Of a DNA stretch of 11,881 nucleotides, positions 5,604 to 11,881 are shown in pieces. The stretch spans positions 1-11,881 of the forward strand of contig JAJZDO010000141.1 in NCBI GenBank assembly GCA_021805955.1, read 5' to 3'. Made by a program: the position numbers and the translations under genes. Within the stretch, counting starts at the first letter, position 1. The number at the start of each line of letters is the position of its first letter. The DNA comes from Acidobacteriota bacterium (GTDB lineage: Bacteria > Acidobacteriota > Terriglobia > Terriglobales > Acidobacteriaceae). The notes under the pieces were generated by a model. It was given only the letters and a program-made list of their open reading frames with translations, was not told the DNA's origin and made no database searches.

Positions 5604-5777
5604 TCAGCGGAGCCCGCGCTGGCGTTGCGCTGCGCAGGCTGCATCCCAGTTGATGTCAGCTAGACCGGAGTCAATGGTGAGAGCTTCGTCGGGACCATCG
5701 ACCGCCTCGGTCACATAGAGAAGCGTACCTCCTATGGGTTTGTTCGTTGCTCGGGTCTTGTTCTCACGACTCCTCAT
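5604..5777 (-). CDS. Small hypothetical protein, 57 aa
   Basis: I do not recognise it. The reading frame can be extended upstream to 5837, but the ATG at 5777 has an excellent ribosome binding site, AGGAG (5785-5789), seven bases away, and is the preferred start. The product has a basic N-terminus (MRSRENKTRATNKP), a hydrophobic-turn segment GGTLLYVTEAVDG, and an acidic middle, DEALTIDSGLADINWD. There is no signal peptide or membrane segment. It converges on the methyltransferase gene with a 21-base gap and is divergent from the rubrerythrin operon, so it may share that regulatory region. It could be a real small cytoplasmic protein or a chance ORF; the ribosome binding site is the main evidence. 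Confidence 0.55.
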   Translation of the reverse strand: MRSRENKTRATNKPIGGTLLYVTEAVDGPDEALTIDSGLADINWDAACAAQRQRGLR

Positions 5778-6091
5778 ACACACACTCCTGACGCAATCTC
5801 GAATAGATCGATGTACCCATCGAATGCAAGCAAACATCCAAAATCCGATGACGGAAGGCTTCTTATTTTCCTGATACTTCCAGCGATGCTGCTGAGGAAA
5901 GAGGATTTGTTGTCCGAATTCTCTGACCCTCGCGTCAAAATCTTAGGACATCGCCTGCTCCTGCGTTAGCTGCTCACTCGTCCAACGCGCGAATTACTGG
6001 TCTTATGCAGCCGGCTGAAATGGTGCCTGGCGTGCAGACTTCACAGTAGTCGCCGCACCCACACGCAGCGGCTATTGAAAGGGGAACAAAA
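5778..6091. other. Divergent intergenic region carrying the rubrerythrin operon control DNA
   Basis: No gene is visible in this 314-base stretch. Its left edge carries the ribosome binding site of the leftward small gene. Its right part holds the sigma-54-type element (6021-6036), a short hairpin in the predicted leader (GCCGC 6052-6056 with GCGGC 6068-6072) and the rubrerythrin ribosome binding site AAGGGG (6079-6084). Between 5840 and 6000, where enhancer sites for an NtrC-type activator would be expected, I saw only scattered TGTCC/GGACA words far apart and no clean dyad. Confidence 0.5.
6021..6036 (+). promoter_or_regulatory. Candidate sigma-54 (-24/-12) promoter of the rubrerythrin operon
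   Basis: TGGTGC at 6021-6026 and GTGCA at 6032-6036 give the invariant GG and GC with exactly ten bases between them. Against the consensus TGGCAC-N5-TTGCA, eight of eleven defined positions match. Transcription would begin near 6048, about 45 bases before the rubrerythrin ATG. The downstream gene at 8744 encodes a sigma-54 activator, which makes the element more credible than its match alone. GG-N10-GC words also arise by chance. Confidence 0.5.
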
Positions 6092-6730
6092 ATGCCTCAC
6101 GTAAAATCCATATTTCGTGCCCTGTCGATCGTTTCTCTCGCAGCCTGGGCCATGGGCGCGTACTCTGTTGGCGCCAGCGCAGCAACCTCGACCACCACGC
6201 TGCAGAACATGCAGGCAGCCTTCAACGGGGAAAGCAATGCGCATATGCGCTACCTAGCCTTTGCCGAGCAAGCGGATCGCGAGAACTATGGCGAGGTCGC
6301 CAGCTTGTTCCGTGCAGCGGCACGGGCCGAAGGGGTCCACGCTTCAAATCATGCGCAGGTCATCAAAGGCATGGGCGCTGTTCCCCAGGCCAAGCTTGAA
6401 TCGCCGGAAGTGAAATCGACGCGAGAGAATCTGGAGGCCGCGATCAAGGGTGAGACGTATGAACGCGACATCATGTATCCAACATTTCTCAAACAGGCGC
6501 GACGCGATGGCAACACGGACGCGGTGAGAAGCCTTGACTTTGCGAAAACCGCCGAGGCAGAACACGCGAAACTCTATACGCGGTCGCTGCAGAATCTGGA
6601 CCAGCTGAAAGGCTCGAAGAGCACGACCTTTTTCGTTTGCCCGACATGCGGCTACACAACGAGTGAGCCGAACTTCTCCAATTGTCCATCCTGCTTTACT
6701 CCTGGAGAGATGTTCGAAAAAGTATCTTGA
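6092..6730 (+). CDS. Rubrerythrin with N-terminal signal peptide (exported)
   Basis: Rubrerythrins are di-iron, rubredoxin-bearing proteins that reduce hydrogen peroxide. The 212-residue product has all expected ligands. In the four-helix domain there are E47 (GESNAHMRY), E80 and H83 (AEGVH), E121 and E124 (GETYE), and E155/E157 with H158 (AEAEHAKLY). The C-terminal rubredoxin-like domain has C183, C186, C198 and C201 (CPTC...CPSC). Unusually, residues 1-31 are a Sec-type signal: a basic start, a hydrophobic core around LSIVSLAAWAMG, and the likely cleavage site ASA-AT. There is no twin-arginine motif and no lipobox cysteine. Family members are mostly cytoplasmic, so this one probably acts in the periplasm, where its electron donor is unknown. 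AAGGGG lies seven bases before the ATG. It is first in the proposed operon, and the membrane protein that follows could be an electron-transfer partner. Confidence 0.95.
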   Translation: MPHVKSIFRALSIVSLAAWAMGAYSVGASAATSTTTLQNMQAAFNGESNAHMRYLAFAEQADRENYGEVASLFRAAARAEGVHASNHAQVIKGMGAVPQAKLESPEVKSTRENLEAAIKGETYERDIMYPTFLKQARRDGNTDAVRSLDFAKTAEAEHAKLYTRSLQNLDQLKGSKSTTFFVCPTCGYTTSEPNFSNCPSCFTPGEMFEKVS

Positions 6731-6739
6731 GCGTCAATT

Positions 6740-6771
6740 CGAGTTCGCCGGCCTGTCCGGCGGCGAACTCG
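6740..6771 (+). promoter_or_regulatory. Strong intercistronic stem-loop after the rubrerythrin gene
   Basis: CGAGTTCGCCG (6740-6750) is the exact reverse complement of CGGCGAACTCG (6761-6771), an 11-bp stem with a 10-base loop. It begins nine bases after the rubrerythrin stop and ends 12 bases before the AGGAGG of the next gene. There is no T-run, so it is not a normal intrinsic terminator. A role in stabilising the upstream message, or in lowering expression of the genes that follow, is inference. Confidence 0.55.
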
Positions 6772-6795
6772 TCCGTGTCAGCCAGGAGGTTCGCC

Positions 6796-7365
6796 ATGCC
6801 GCAATTTCCGCCTATGCCGAACTGGGACGCATTGCATCCCCTCATCATCCATTTTCCCATTGCGCTTCTGCTCCTTAGCCCATTGTTTGTTGCAATCAGC
6901 GCGGTATTGCCGGCGCCGAGGGGCAGGCCCTATATGATTGCTGCGATTCTCGTGCTCCTTCTCGGCACTGCCGGCATGTACGTTGCTATGTCTACGGGAA
7001 AGGCTGCGGCGGAGATTGCAGAACGCGAAAATGCTGTGAATGCAGTTCTTGAAACTCACGAAAGTCTTGCGATGGAAACCGAGATTGTATTCTCGGTACT
7101 GTCCGTTATTTTGCTGGGAATGTTTCTTCTGCCGCGTGTTCTGCGGTGCCGGGAAACCAGGCTTTTCTCGACCCTTCTGCCGCTTACGTTCCTGGCTTTC
7201 TACAGCGTCGGCCTTGTGTTTCTCGTCAATACCGCACATGCCGGCGGTCGGCTGGTGCATGAATTTGGCGTGCACGCCTTGATTCCGGCTGCGTCTGGTC
7301 GCGCCGCTTCTCCTGTAGCAGAGAGCAGTGCCGCAAATGACGACAAACATCGGCCATCCCGATAA
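6796..7365 (+). CDS. DUF2231-like four-helix membrane protein
   Basis: This is a 189-residue inner-membrane protein. The start at 6796 is fixed by AGGAGG (6784-6789), six bases upstream. Four hydrophobic helices lie near residues 14-38, 46-66, 95-117 and 123-146. The motif LHPLIIHFPIALLLLSP (13-29) and the segment AHAGGRLVHEFGVHA (147-161) match what I know of the DUF2231 family of predicted membrane proteins. Conserved-looking histidines (H14, H19, H88, H148, H155, H160) would suit haem or metal binding and a redox role, but the family function is not established. The C-terminal 28 residues are a low-complexity Ala/Ser tail. It lies between the rubrerythrin and the sensor kinase, overlapping the kinase start, so it is probably translated from the same message. 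Confidence 0.8.
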   Translation: MPQFPPMPNWDALHPLIIHFPIALLLLSPLFVAISAVLPAPRGRPYMIAAILVLLLGTAGMYVAMSTGKAAAEIAERENAVNAVLETHESLAMETEIVFSVLSVILLGMFLLPRVLRCRETRLFSTLLPLTFLAFYSVGLVFLVNTAHAGGRLVHEFGVHALIPAASGRAASPVAESSAANDDKHRPSR

Positions 7366-8743
7366 CTCGCAATGCATGGGAGTTGAAGCGTACCCTCAAG
7401 ATGCCGCCGCTTTTGCGACAAAGACGATGCATAAGATCCCATCGCTAGAAGTATTCGAAGCTCATTCCTTCAGAAGGCAGCAGACAGCTTTTTGCGTGCT
7501 CACCCTTTTCGTGCTCGGGCTGCTGCTTCTTTTACATACCTTTTTTCATTCCCTGCTGGGCGAGCCTTCTATCTCTGTCATCGTCATCCTGGGCATCGGG
7601 TTCTCGCTGAAATTTCTAGAAATCGCCTGGTTACAAGGACGAACGGATGAGATCGGAGAGAAGACCGCAAAGACGGAAACCTTTCTTTCGGTGGCGATGA
7701 TTTTTATCCTTGCCGGATGGCTCGCCGTTCTTACTAACCGCGATGACAATCCCTACTTCGTCCTGCTCGCGATTCCGATTTTGCAGTGCGCTTATTATTG
7801 CGGCTTGAAGTCCACTGCGGTTACCATCGCTGCGGCGATCGGGATGATGTTTTTCTGGACACGGCATTTCTTTGCAGTGCATCCTCCCCCTCGGCCTTCA
7901 GAATTCCTGGAAGTCGGCATGATTTCGATGATCTATGCCCTCGTCGGAATATTGGTATGGCTTCTCGTCCACCAACTGAAACAACAGCAGTCCAGACTGT
8001 TCGAGAGCATGGCTGTCCTGCATGCAACCCGCGAACAACTCGTGGAGGAAGAGAAGCTGGCGGTTGTGGGCCGCCTTGCCAGTGGCATCGCGCATGAGAT
8101 CCGCAACCCGGTGGCAATGATTTCCAGTTCCCTTGTAACTGCGGCCAACTCCCATCTTGGCGCTGCGGACCGCGAAGAAATGGTTCAGATAGCGGCAAGA
8201 GAAGCGAGCCGGTTAGAGCGTTTGACGACGGAGTTTTTGAACTATGCCCGGCCGCTCGCTCCTCAGCTCTCGTCCGTTCTTGTGAACGACCTGCTCTCCT
8301 ACACCGTCGATGTGGTGAAAGCCCACGCCGCGAGCAGGTCCATCCAGGTAAGCTATTTTTGCTCAGAGGATCTAGCAATCAAAGTCGATTCTGCTCAGGT
8401 ACAAGGCGCATTGTTGAATCTGGTTCTGAATGGAATTGATGCCGCGTATTCGCCCGGGGCAATCGCACTGGACGCGGCACAGAAGGATACTTTGGTTCAG
8501 ATCGACGTTCAGAATACGGGCGAACCCATTCCCGACGCGGATCTCCCGCGGATTTTCGAGCCATTTTACAGTGCCAAACCGGGCGGTACCGGCCTCGGGC
8601 TTGCAATCGCCCGCCGAGTCGCCGAGGTCCATGGAGGCGACCTCTGGGTCAGCAGCAATCAGAAGGGCCGTGTTGTCTTCTCCATGACGCTTTCAGATGT
8701 CTCCACTGAAGATCGAATCGAAACATCCCACAAGGAGCTATAG
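7337..8743 (+). CDS. Membrane sensor histidine kinase (NtrB/AtoS-like)
   Basis: This is a sensor kinase that autophosphorylates and passes phosphate to the response regulator encoded next. From ATG 7337 it has 468 residues. Six hydrophobic helices (about 51-74, 79-99, 116-133, 140-157, 160-181, 191-213) form the input region with almost no extracytoplasmic domain and no PAS domain. A short helical linker leads to the phosphoacceptor motif GIAHEIRNP, with H253. The ATPase domain has the N box NLVLNGIDA (361-369), QNTGEPIPD, the F box IFEPFYSAKP and the G2 box GGTGLGLAI. The start is uncertain: GTG 7328, ATG 7337 (GAGAG about 11 bases upstream), ATG 7376 and ATG 7427 are all in frame; 7337 gives a 29-base overlap with the preceding gene. 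The TAG stop abuts the next ATG directly. Six membrane-buried helices suggest sensing within the membrane, for example redox or envelope state; the signal is unknown. Confidence 0.93.
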   Translation: MTTNIGHPDNSQCMGVEAYPQDAAAFATKTMHKIPSLEVFEAHSFRRQQTAFCVLTLFVLGLLLLLHTFFHSLLGEPSISVIVILGIGFSLKFLEIAWLQGRTDEIGEKTAKTETFLSVAMIFILAGWLAVLTNRDDNPYFVLLAIPILQCAYYCGLKSTAVTIAAAIGMMFFWTRHFFAVHPPPRPSEFLEVGMISMIYALVGILVWLLVHQLKQQQSRLFESMAVLHATREQLVEEEKLAVVGRLASGIAHEIRNPVAMISSSLVTAANSHLGAADREEMVQIAAREASRLERLTTEFLNYARPLAPQLSSVLVNDLLSYTVDVVKAHAASRSIQVSYFCSEDLAIKVDSAQVQGALLNLVLNGIDAAYSPGAIALDAAQKDTLVQIDVQNTGEPIPDADLPRIFEPFYSAKPGGTGLGLAIARRVAEVHGGDLWVSSNQKGRVVFSMTLSDVSTEDRIETSHKEL

Positions 8744-10171
8744 ATGGGAAAAGTCCTCATTGTCGACGATGAGCCCAGTATGCGGCGCATTCTCGCCGCG
8801 AATCTTCGCCTTGATTCCCATATCGTCGTCGAGGCAGCGGGGGTTGTGGACGCGACAGCCATTCTCGCCAGGGAAGACTTTGACGTCGTCCTTACAGACC
8901 AGAAAATGCCTGACGGCAATGGCCTGGACGTGCTGCAGGCAGCAAAGCAGGGCGATCCGGCTACCTCGGTCATCTTTCTGACCGCGGTCGGTACCTTGGA
9001 ACTCGCGGTCGAAAGCATGAAAGAGGGCGCCTTCGACTTCCTGACAAAGCCGTTCGTTCCGGACGCGGTGCGGGCTGCTGTCAAACGGGCCTGCGAACAC
9101 AGCGCGCTCCTTAGAGAAAACGCCGTTCTAAGAACGGCGGTGCTCCAAATGGAAGGTCCGGACGAGATTTTTGGAGAGAGTGAAGGTATACGCGCTGTTC
9201 GTGAAACGATTGCTCTGGTCGCGCCGAAAGACACGACGGTTCTTATCACAGGCGATACAGGCACGGGCAAAGAGCTGGTCGCACGCGCAGTTCACCGAAA
9301 CAGCGGCAGGGCACAGAGAGCTTTCATCGCCATCAATTGCGCTTCTGTATCGGAGACTTTGATCGAGAGCGAGTTGTTCGGGCATGAACGCGGCGCATTC
9401 ACGGGCGCGGACAAAACCAGGATCGGACTGTTTGAGTCCGCCGATGGGGGGACTTTGTTTTTGGACGAGGCCGGAGAATTGTCCGCCGCGGCCCAGGCAA
9501 AATTGCTCAGGGTGCTTGCAGATGGAGAGATTCAGCGCGTGGGTTCGACCAAGACCCGTCACGTTAACGTACGCGTGGTTGCTGCGACACATCGTAATCT
9601 CAGGGACCGTGTGCAGGCTGGATCCTTCCGCGAAGATTTGTACTATCGTCTGGCCGTGTTCCCCATCCATTTGCCACCTTTGCGCGATCGGCTCGAAGAC
9701 ATCCCGGGCCTGTGCGATATTCTCTCCGCAAGAATTGCCCGAGAGATGAAGGTGCCCCAGCGGCGATTGAGCGAAGCAGCGATTGCCAAGCTGACCCAGT
9801 ATCACTTCCCAGGCAATATCCGGGAGCTGCGAAATCTTCTGGAACGCGCTCATATCCTGGGCCAACACTCCCAGTTGCAACCCGAGGATTTTCCCTTGAG
9901 TATCGCATCGGCAGACGGCCCAAAAACTGAGGCGAGACTGGACGCCGGGCAATTGGCGGCCCGATTGCCTGAGCATCTCGATTTGCGGGGGACCCTGGCA
10001 AGGATTGAATTGGCATTGATTGAGCGCGCTCTGACAGCGACCGATGGAGTGCAGGCGGAGGCCGCAAGACAGCTCAATTTATCGAGGAGCGACCTGGGTT
10101 ACAAAGTCGCAAAATATGCCCTGCACGATAGAAGAGTGAGCGATGAATCAACGGAATCCCCGGTCAGGTAG
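8744..10171 (+). CDS. NtrC-family sigma-54-dependent response regulator
   Basis: This phosphorylation-controlled AAA+ activator opens promoters bound by sigma-54 RNA polymerase. The 475-residue protein is complete. The receiver domain (1-120) has acidic pocket D8/D9, phosphoacceptor D52 (LTDQKMPDG), T80 and K102 (FLTKPF). The AAA+ domain has Walker A GDTGTGKE (170-177), the sigma-54-contacting loop GAFTGA (217-222) and Walker B LFLDEAG (D241, E242). The Fis-type helix-turn-helix is at about 425-462, with AARQLNLSRSDLGYK as its recognition part. An intact GAFTGA loop means it should be a true sigma-54 activator, not a sigma-70 variant. AAGGAG at 8732-8737 sits inside the kinase gene's end, and the two genes are contiguous, so they form a cognate pair. 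The best target in this window is the -24/-12 element at 6021-6036. Confidence 0.97.
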   Translation: MGKVLIVDDEPSMRRILAANLRLDSHIVVEAAGVVDATAILAREDFDVVLTDQKMPDGNGLDVLQAAKQGDPATSVIFLTAVGTLELAVESMKEGAFDFLTKPFVPDAVRAAVKRACEHSALLRENAVLRTAVLQMEGPDEIFGESEGIRAVRETIALVAPKDTTVLITGDTGTGKELVARAVHRNSGRAQRAFIAINCASVSETLIESELFGHERGAFTGADKTRIGLFESADGGTLFLDEAGELSAAAQAKLLRVLADGEIQRVGSTKTRHVNVRVVAATHRNLRDRVQAGSFREDLYYRLAVFPIHLPPLRDRLEDIPGLCDILSARIAREMKVPQRRLSEAAIAKLTQYHFPGNIRELRNLLERAHILGQHSQLQPEDFPLSIASADGPKTEARLDAGQLAARLPEHLDLRGTLARIELALIERALTATDGVQAEAARQLNLSRSDLGYKVAKYALHDRRVSDESTESPVR

Positions 10172-10222
10172 CCGTTGGATTCGCGTGTTCGATTTGCTTG
10201 TCAGTGAGAATTGAGGAGACTG

Positions 10223-11881
10223 ATGAGGTTTCTGGCTCTAGCCTTGGACTACGACGGTACGATCGCCCAGAACGATGTGCTTGGCGATCAGATGCGGCAG
10301 GCAATTGCAACGCTTCGCGCGCGGAACATCATCGTACTGATCGTCACGGGACGAATACTGTCGGATCTGGAACGGGTAGCAGGCAACCTGCATTTTGTGG
10401 ATGCCGTAGTCGCCGAGAATGGCGCCGTGATCTACGTTCCGGACAGTCGATATACGCAACTTCTCGGGGAGCGTCCTCCCGCCGTCCTTCTGGAAGCGCT
10501 TCTATCTGATGGAGTCGACTTCAAGGCGGGGCAATCGATTGTAGAAGCAGACGCAAAAGATGCACCTCGATTGCTGAACATATTGCGGGCCCGTGAGTTG
10601 CCGCACTCTCTTATCTTCAACAGAGGACGAGTCATGATTCTCGGCCAGGCCATCAGCAAGGCGACTGGTTTGCGAGAAATTCTCAAGATTCTCCGCTTGT
10701 CGCCTCACAACGTGGTGGCCATTGGCGACGCGGAAAACGACCATGAATTGCTGCGATCCTGCGAGTTCGGGGTCGCGGTCGGCTGGGGAAGCCCGGCCCT
10801 GATGGCAGCAGCCGACTATGTCCTGCCTGGAAATGGTCCTGAATCCGTCGCCCAATATCTTCACACCCTGGTCCATCAGCGCCGGATTCCACCTTCGCCG
10901 AAGAGCCGTCGCAGCGTGCTGCTGGGATACACAGACTCAGGCGATCCGTTTTCACTGGCGGTTCGAGGCCGCACAGTATTGGTGGCCGGCGACACAAAAT
11001 CCGGGAAGTCCTGGGCAGTCGGCCTTCTTTGCGAACAATTGATTCTCTTCGGCTATTCCTTGCTGATTGTCGATCCAGAGGGCGACTATACGTCGCTGGA
11101 AGCCCTTCCAGGTGTGCTGGTGTTTGGCGGCGAGGATCCGCTGCCGCGCCCTCGCGATCTGCTGCGCGCGTTGCGCCATGGCGATGTCAGCGTCGTGATC
11201 GACCTGTCGCACACGCCACAGGACGTCCGACTGGACTACGTGAAAAATCTTCTGCCGTCTATCGCAACGCTTCGCCAATATACCGGCCTGCCGCATCGCC
11301 TCGTCGTCGATGAGGCGCACTATTTCCTGCATGATGACAGTTCAAAGGAAATGCTGGATCTCGATGTGCTTTCCTACATTCTGGTCAGCTATCGCGCTTC
11401 CAGTCTCCATCCAAATATCCTGGCGAGTTTGAAAGTAGTCATCGTCACGCGAGAGTCCGATCCGAAAGAGATCGCTGTACTGCGGCATCTCTGCGGAACA
11501 TGTGCAGGCAGCAGGAGTGAGAGCGAATGGCTTCAGTCACTCTCACTCCTGCCGATTGGCGAGGCCGCCGCACTTCCCATAACAACGGAATCGAACGGCG
11601 AGGTCACCCGCATACACCTGACTCCCCGATTGACACCCCATATTCGTCACGCCGCCAAATATATCGATCTTCCGGTCTCCGAAGGCAGTCAATTCGTTTT
11701 TTGGAGGAACGGGGCAATCTCCGGCAAACGAGCGCGGAGCCTCCGTGAACTGATTTCGGTGCTGGAGTCATGGCCTGTCTCCGCCTTCAGCGATCATCTG
11801 AAAAGGAACGATTTCTCTCGATGGATCGCAGACGTATTTGGCGACTATCCGCTCGCAGCCACCGTGGAGAAGATCGAAAAC
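10223..11881 (+). CDS. HAD-IIB (Cof-like) phosphatase fused to a HerA/VirB4-like P-loop ATPase, partial
   Basis: The gene has 553 open codons and runs off the window, so its C-terminus is missing. ATG 10223 has AGGAG four bases upstream and is 51 bases after the regulator gene. Residues 1-220 form a HAD hydrolase: motif I LDYDGT (nucleophile D9, acid D11), motif II VTGR (T42), motif III K146, and motif IV GDAENDHELL (D169, D173). The long insert between motifs II and III is a C2-type cap as in sugar-phosphate phosphatases of the Cof group. After a linker, residues 225-553 carry a second domain: Walker A GDTKSGKS (256-263), LLIVDPEGDY (D284), and Walker B RLVVDEAHYF (D363, E364), with an order and spacing like HerA/VirB4/DUF87 ATPases. 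The chemical substrate and the ATPase's cargo are unknown. Residues 440-553 lack motifs I recognise. Confidence 0.88.
   Translation, partial: MRFLALALDYDGTIAQNDVLGDQMRQAIATLRARNIIVLIVTGRILSDLERVAGNLHFVDAVVAENGAVIYVPDSRYTQLLGERPPAVLLEALLSDGVDFKAGQSIVEADAKDAPRLLNILRARELPHSLIFNRGRVMILGQAISKATGLREILKILRLSPHNVVAIGDAENDHELLRSCEFGVAVGWGSPALMAAADYVLPGNGPESVAQYLHTLVHQRRIPPSPKSRRSVLLGYTDSGDPFSLAVRGRTVLVAGDTKSGKSWAVGLLCEQLILFGYSLLIVDPEGDYTSLEALPGVLVFGGEDPLPRPRDLLRALRHGDVSVVIDLSHTPQDVRLDYVKNLLPSIATLRQYTGLPHRLVVDEAHYFLHDDSSKEMLDLDVLSYILVSYRASSLHPNILASLKVVIVTRESDPKEIAVLRHLCGTCAGSRSESEWLQSLSLLPIGEAAALPITTESNGEVTRIHLTPRLTPHIRHAAKYIDLPVSEGSQFVFWRNGAISGKRARSLRELISVLESWPVSAFSDHLKRNDFSRWIADVFGDYPLAATVEKIEN

Noticed and set aside
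7821..8378. 185-codon leftward open frame opposite the histidine kinase gene
   Set aside because: Shadow of the kinase coding sequence; Arg/Pro/Ser-rich without recognisable domains.
9128..9976. 282-codon leftward open frame opposite the response regulator gene
   Set aside because: The sense strand encodes intact AAA+ and receiver motifs; the antisense frame has no coherent domain and arises from GC-rich codon bias. The 203-codon frame at 8659-9270 is rejected for the same reason.

Overview
The window reads as ordinary chromosomal DNA from a Gram-negative-type soil bacterium, most likely an Acidobacteriota member of the Terriglobia. I infer this from the look of the ribosomal proteins, the 7-TM protein and the NtrC-type regulator, without any database search. 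Coding density is moderate. There are no insertion sequences, tRNAs, rRNAs or CRISPR repeats.

Layout. (1) 1-706: a poorly supported leftward ORF (13-285), then about 420 bases with no convincing gene that end in a promoter-like stretch. (2) 707-2142: two tandem 58-residue secreted-peptide genes with the same 15-residue Cys-containing C-terminus, then a seven-helix membrane protein, closed by a perfect 40-base palindrome that can terminate in both directions. (3) 2223-4465, leftward: rpmA and rplU (L27, L21) with a structured leader, preceded upstream by a GT-C type membrane glycosyltransferase. (4) 4551-5582, rightward: rpmB (L28) with its own promoter and leader hairpin, then a class I SAM methyltransferase. 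(5) 5604-5777, leftward: a small unknown gene with a strong ribosome binding site. (6) 6021-11881, rightward: a sigma-54-type promoter candidate, a rubrerythrin with a signal peptide, a four-helix DUF2231-like membrane protein, a six-helix sensor histidine kinase, an NtrC-type sigma-54 activator, and a HAD phosphatase fused to a HerA/VirB4-like P-loop ATPase that runs off the window end.

How the genes may work together. Region 6 is packed as one transcription unit: kinase and regulator abut with no spacer, and the kinase start overlaps the gene before it. The -24/-12 candidate before the rubrerythrin fits activation by the encoded NtrC-type protein, giving an auto-regulated module with an exported peroxide- or oxygen-handling enzyme as its first product. 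Region 2 is the best candidate for an undescribed system: duplicated export-signal peptides whose identical tails have kept their amino acids while 11 of 15 codons changed silently, next to a membrane protein with receptor-like topology. Its function is unknown and the link between peptide and membrane protein is inference.
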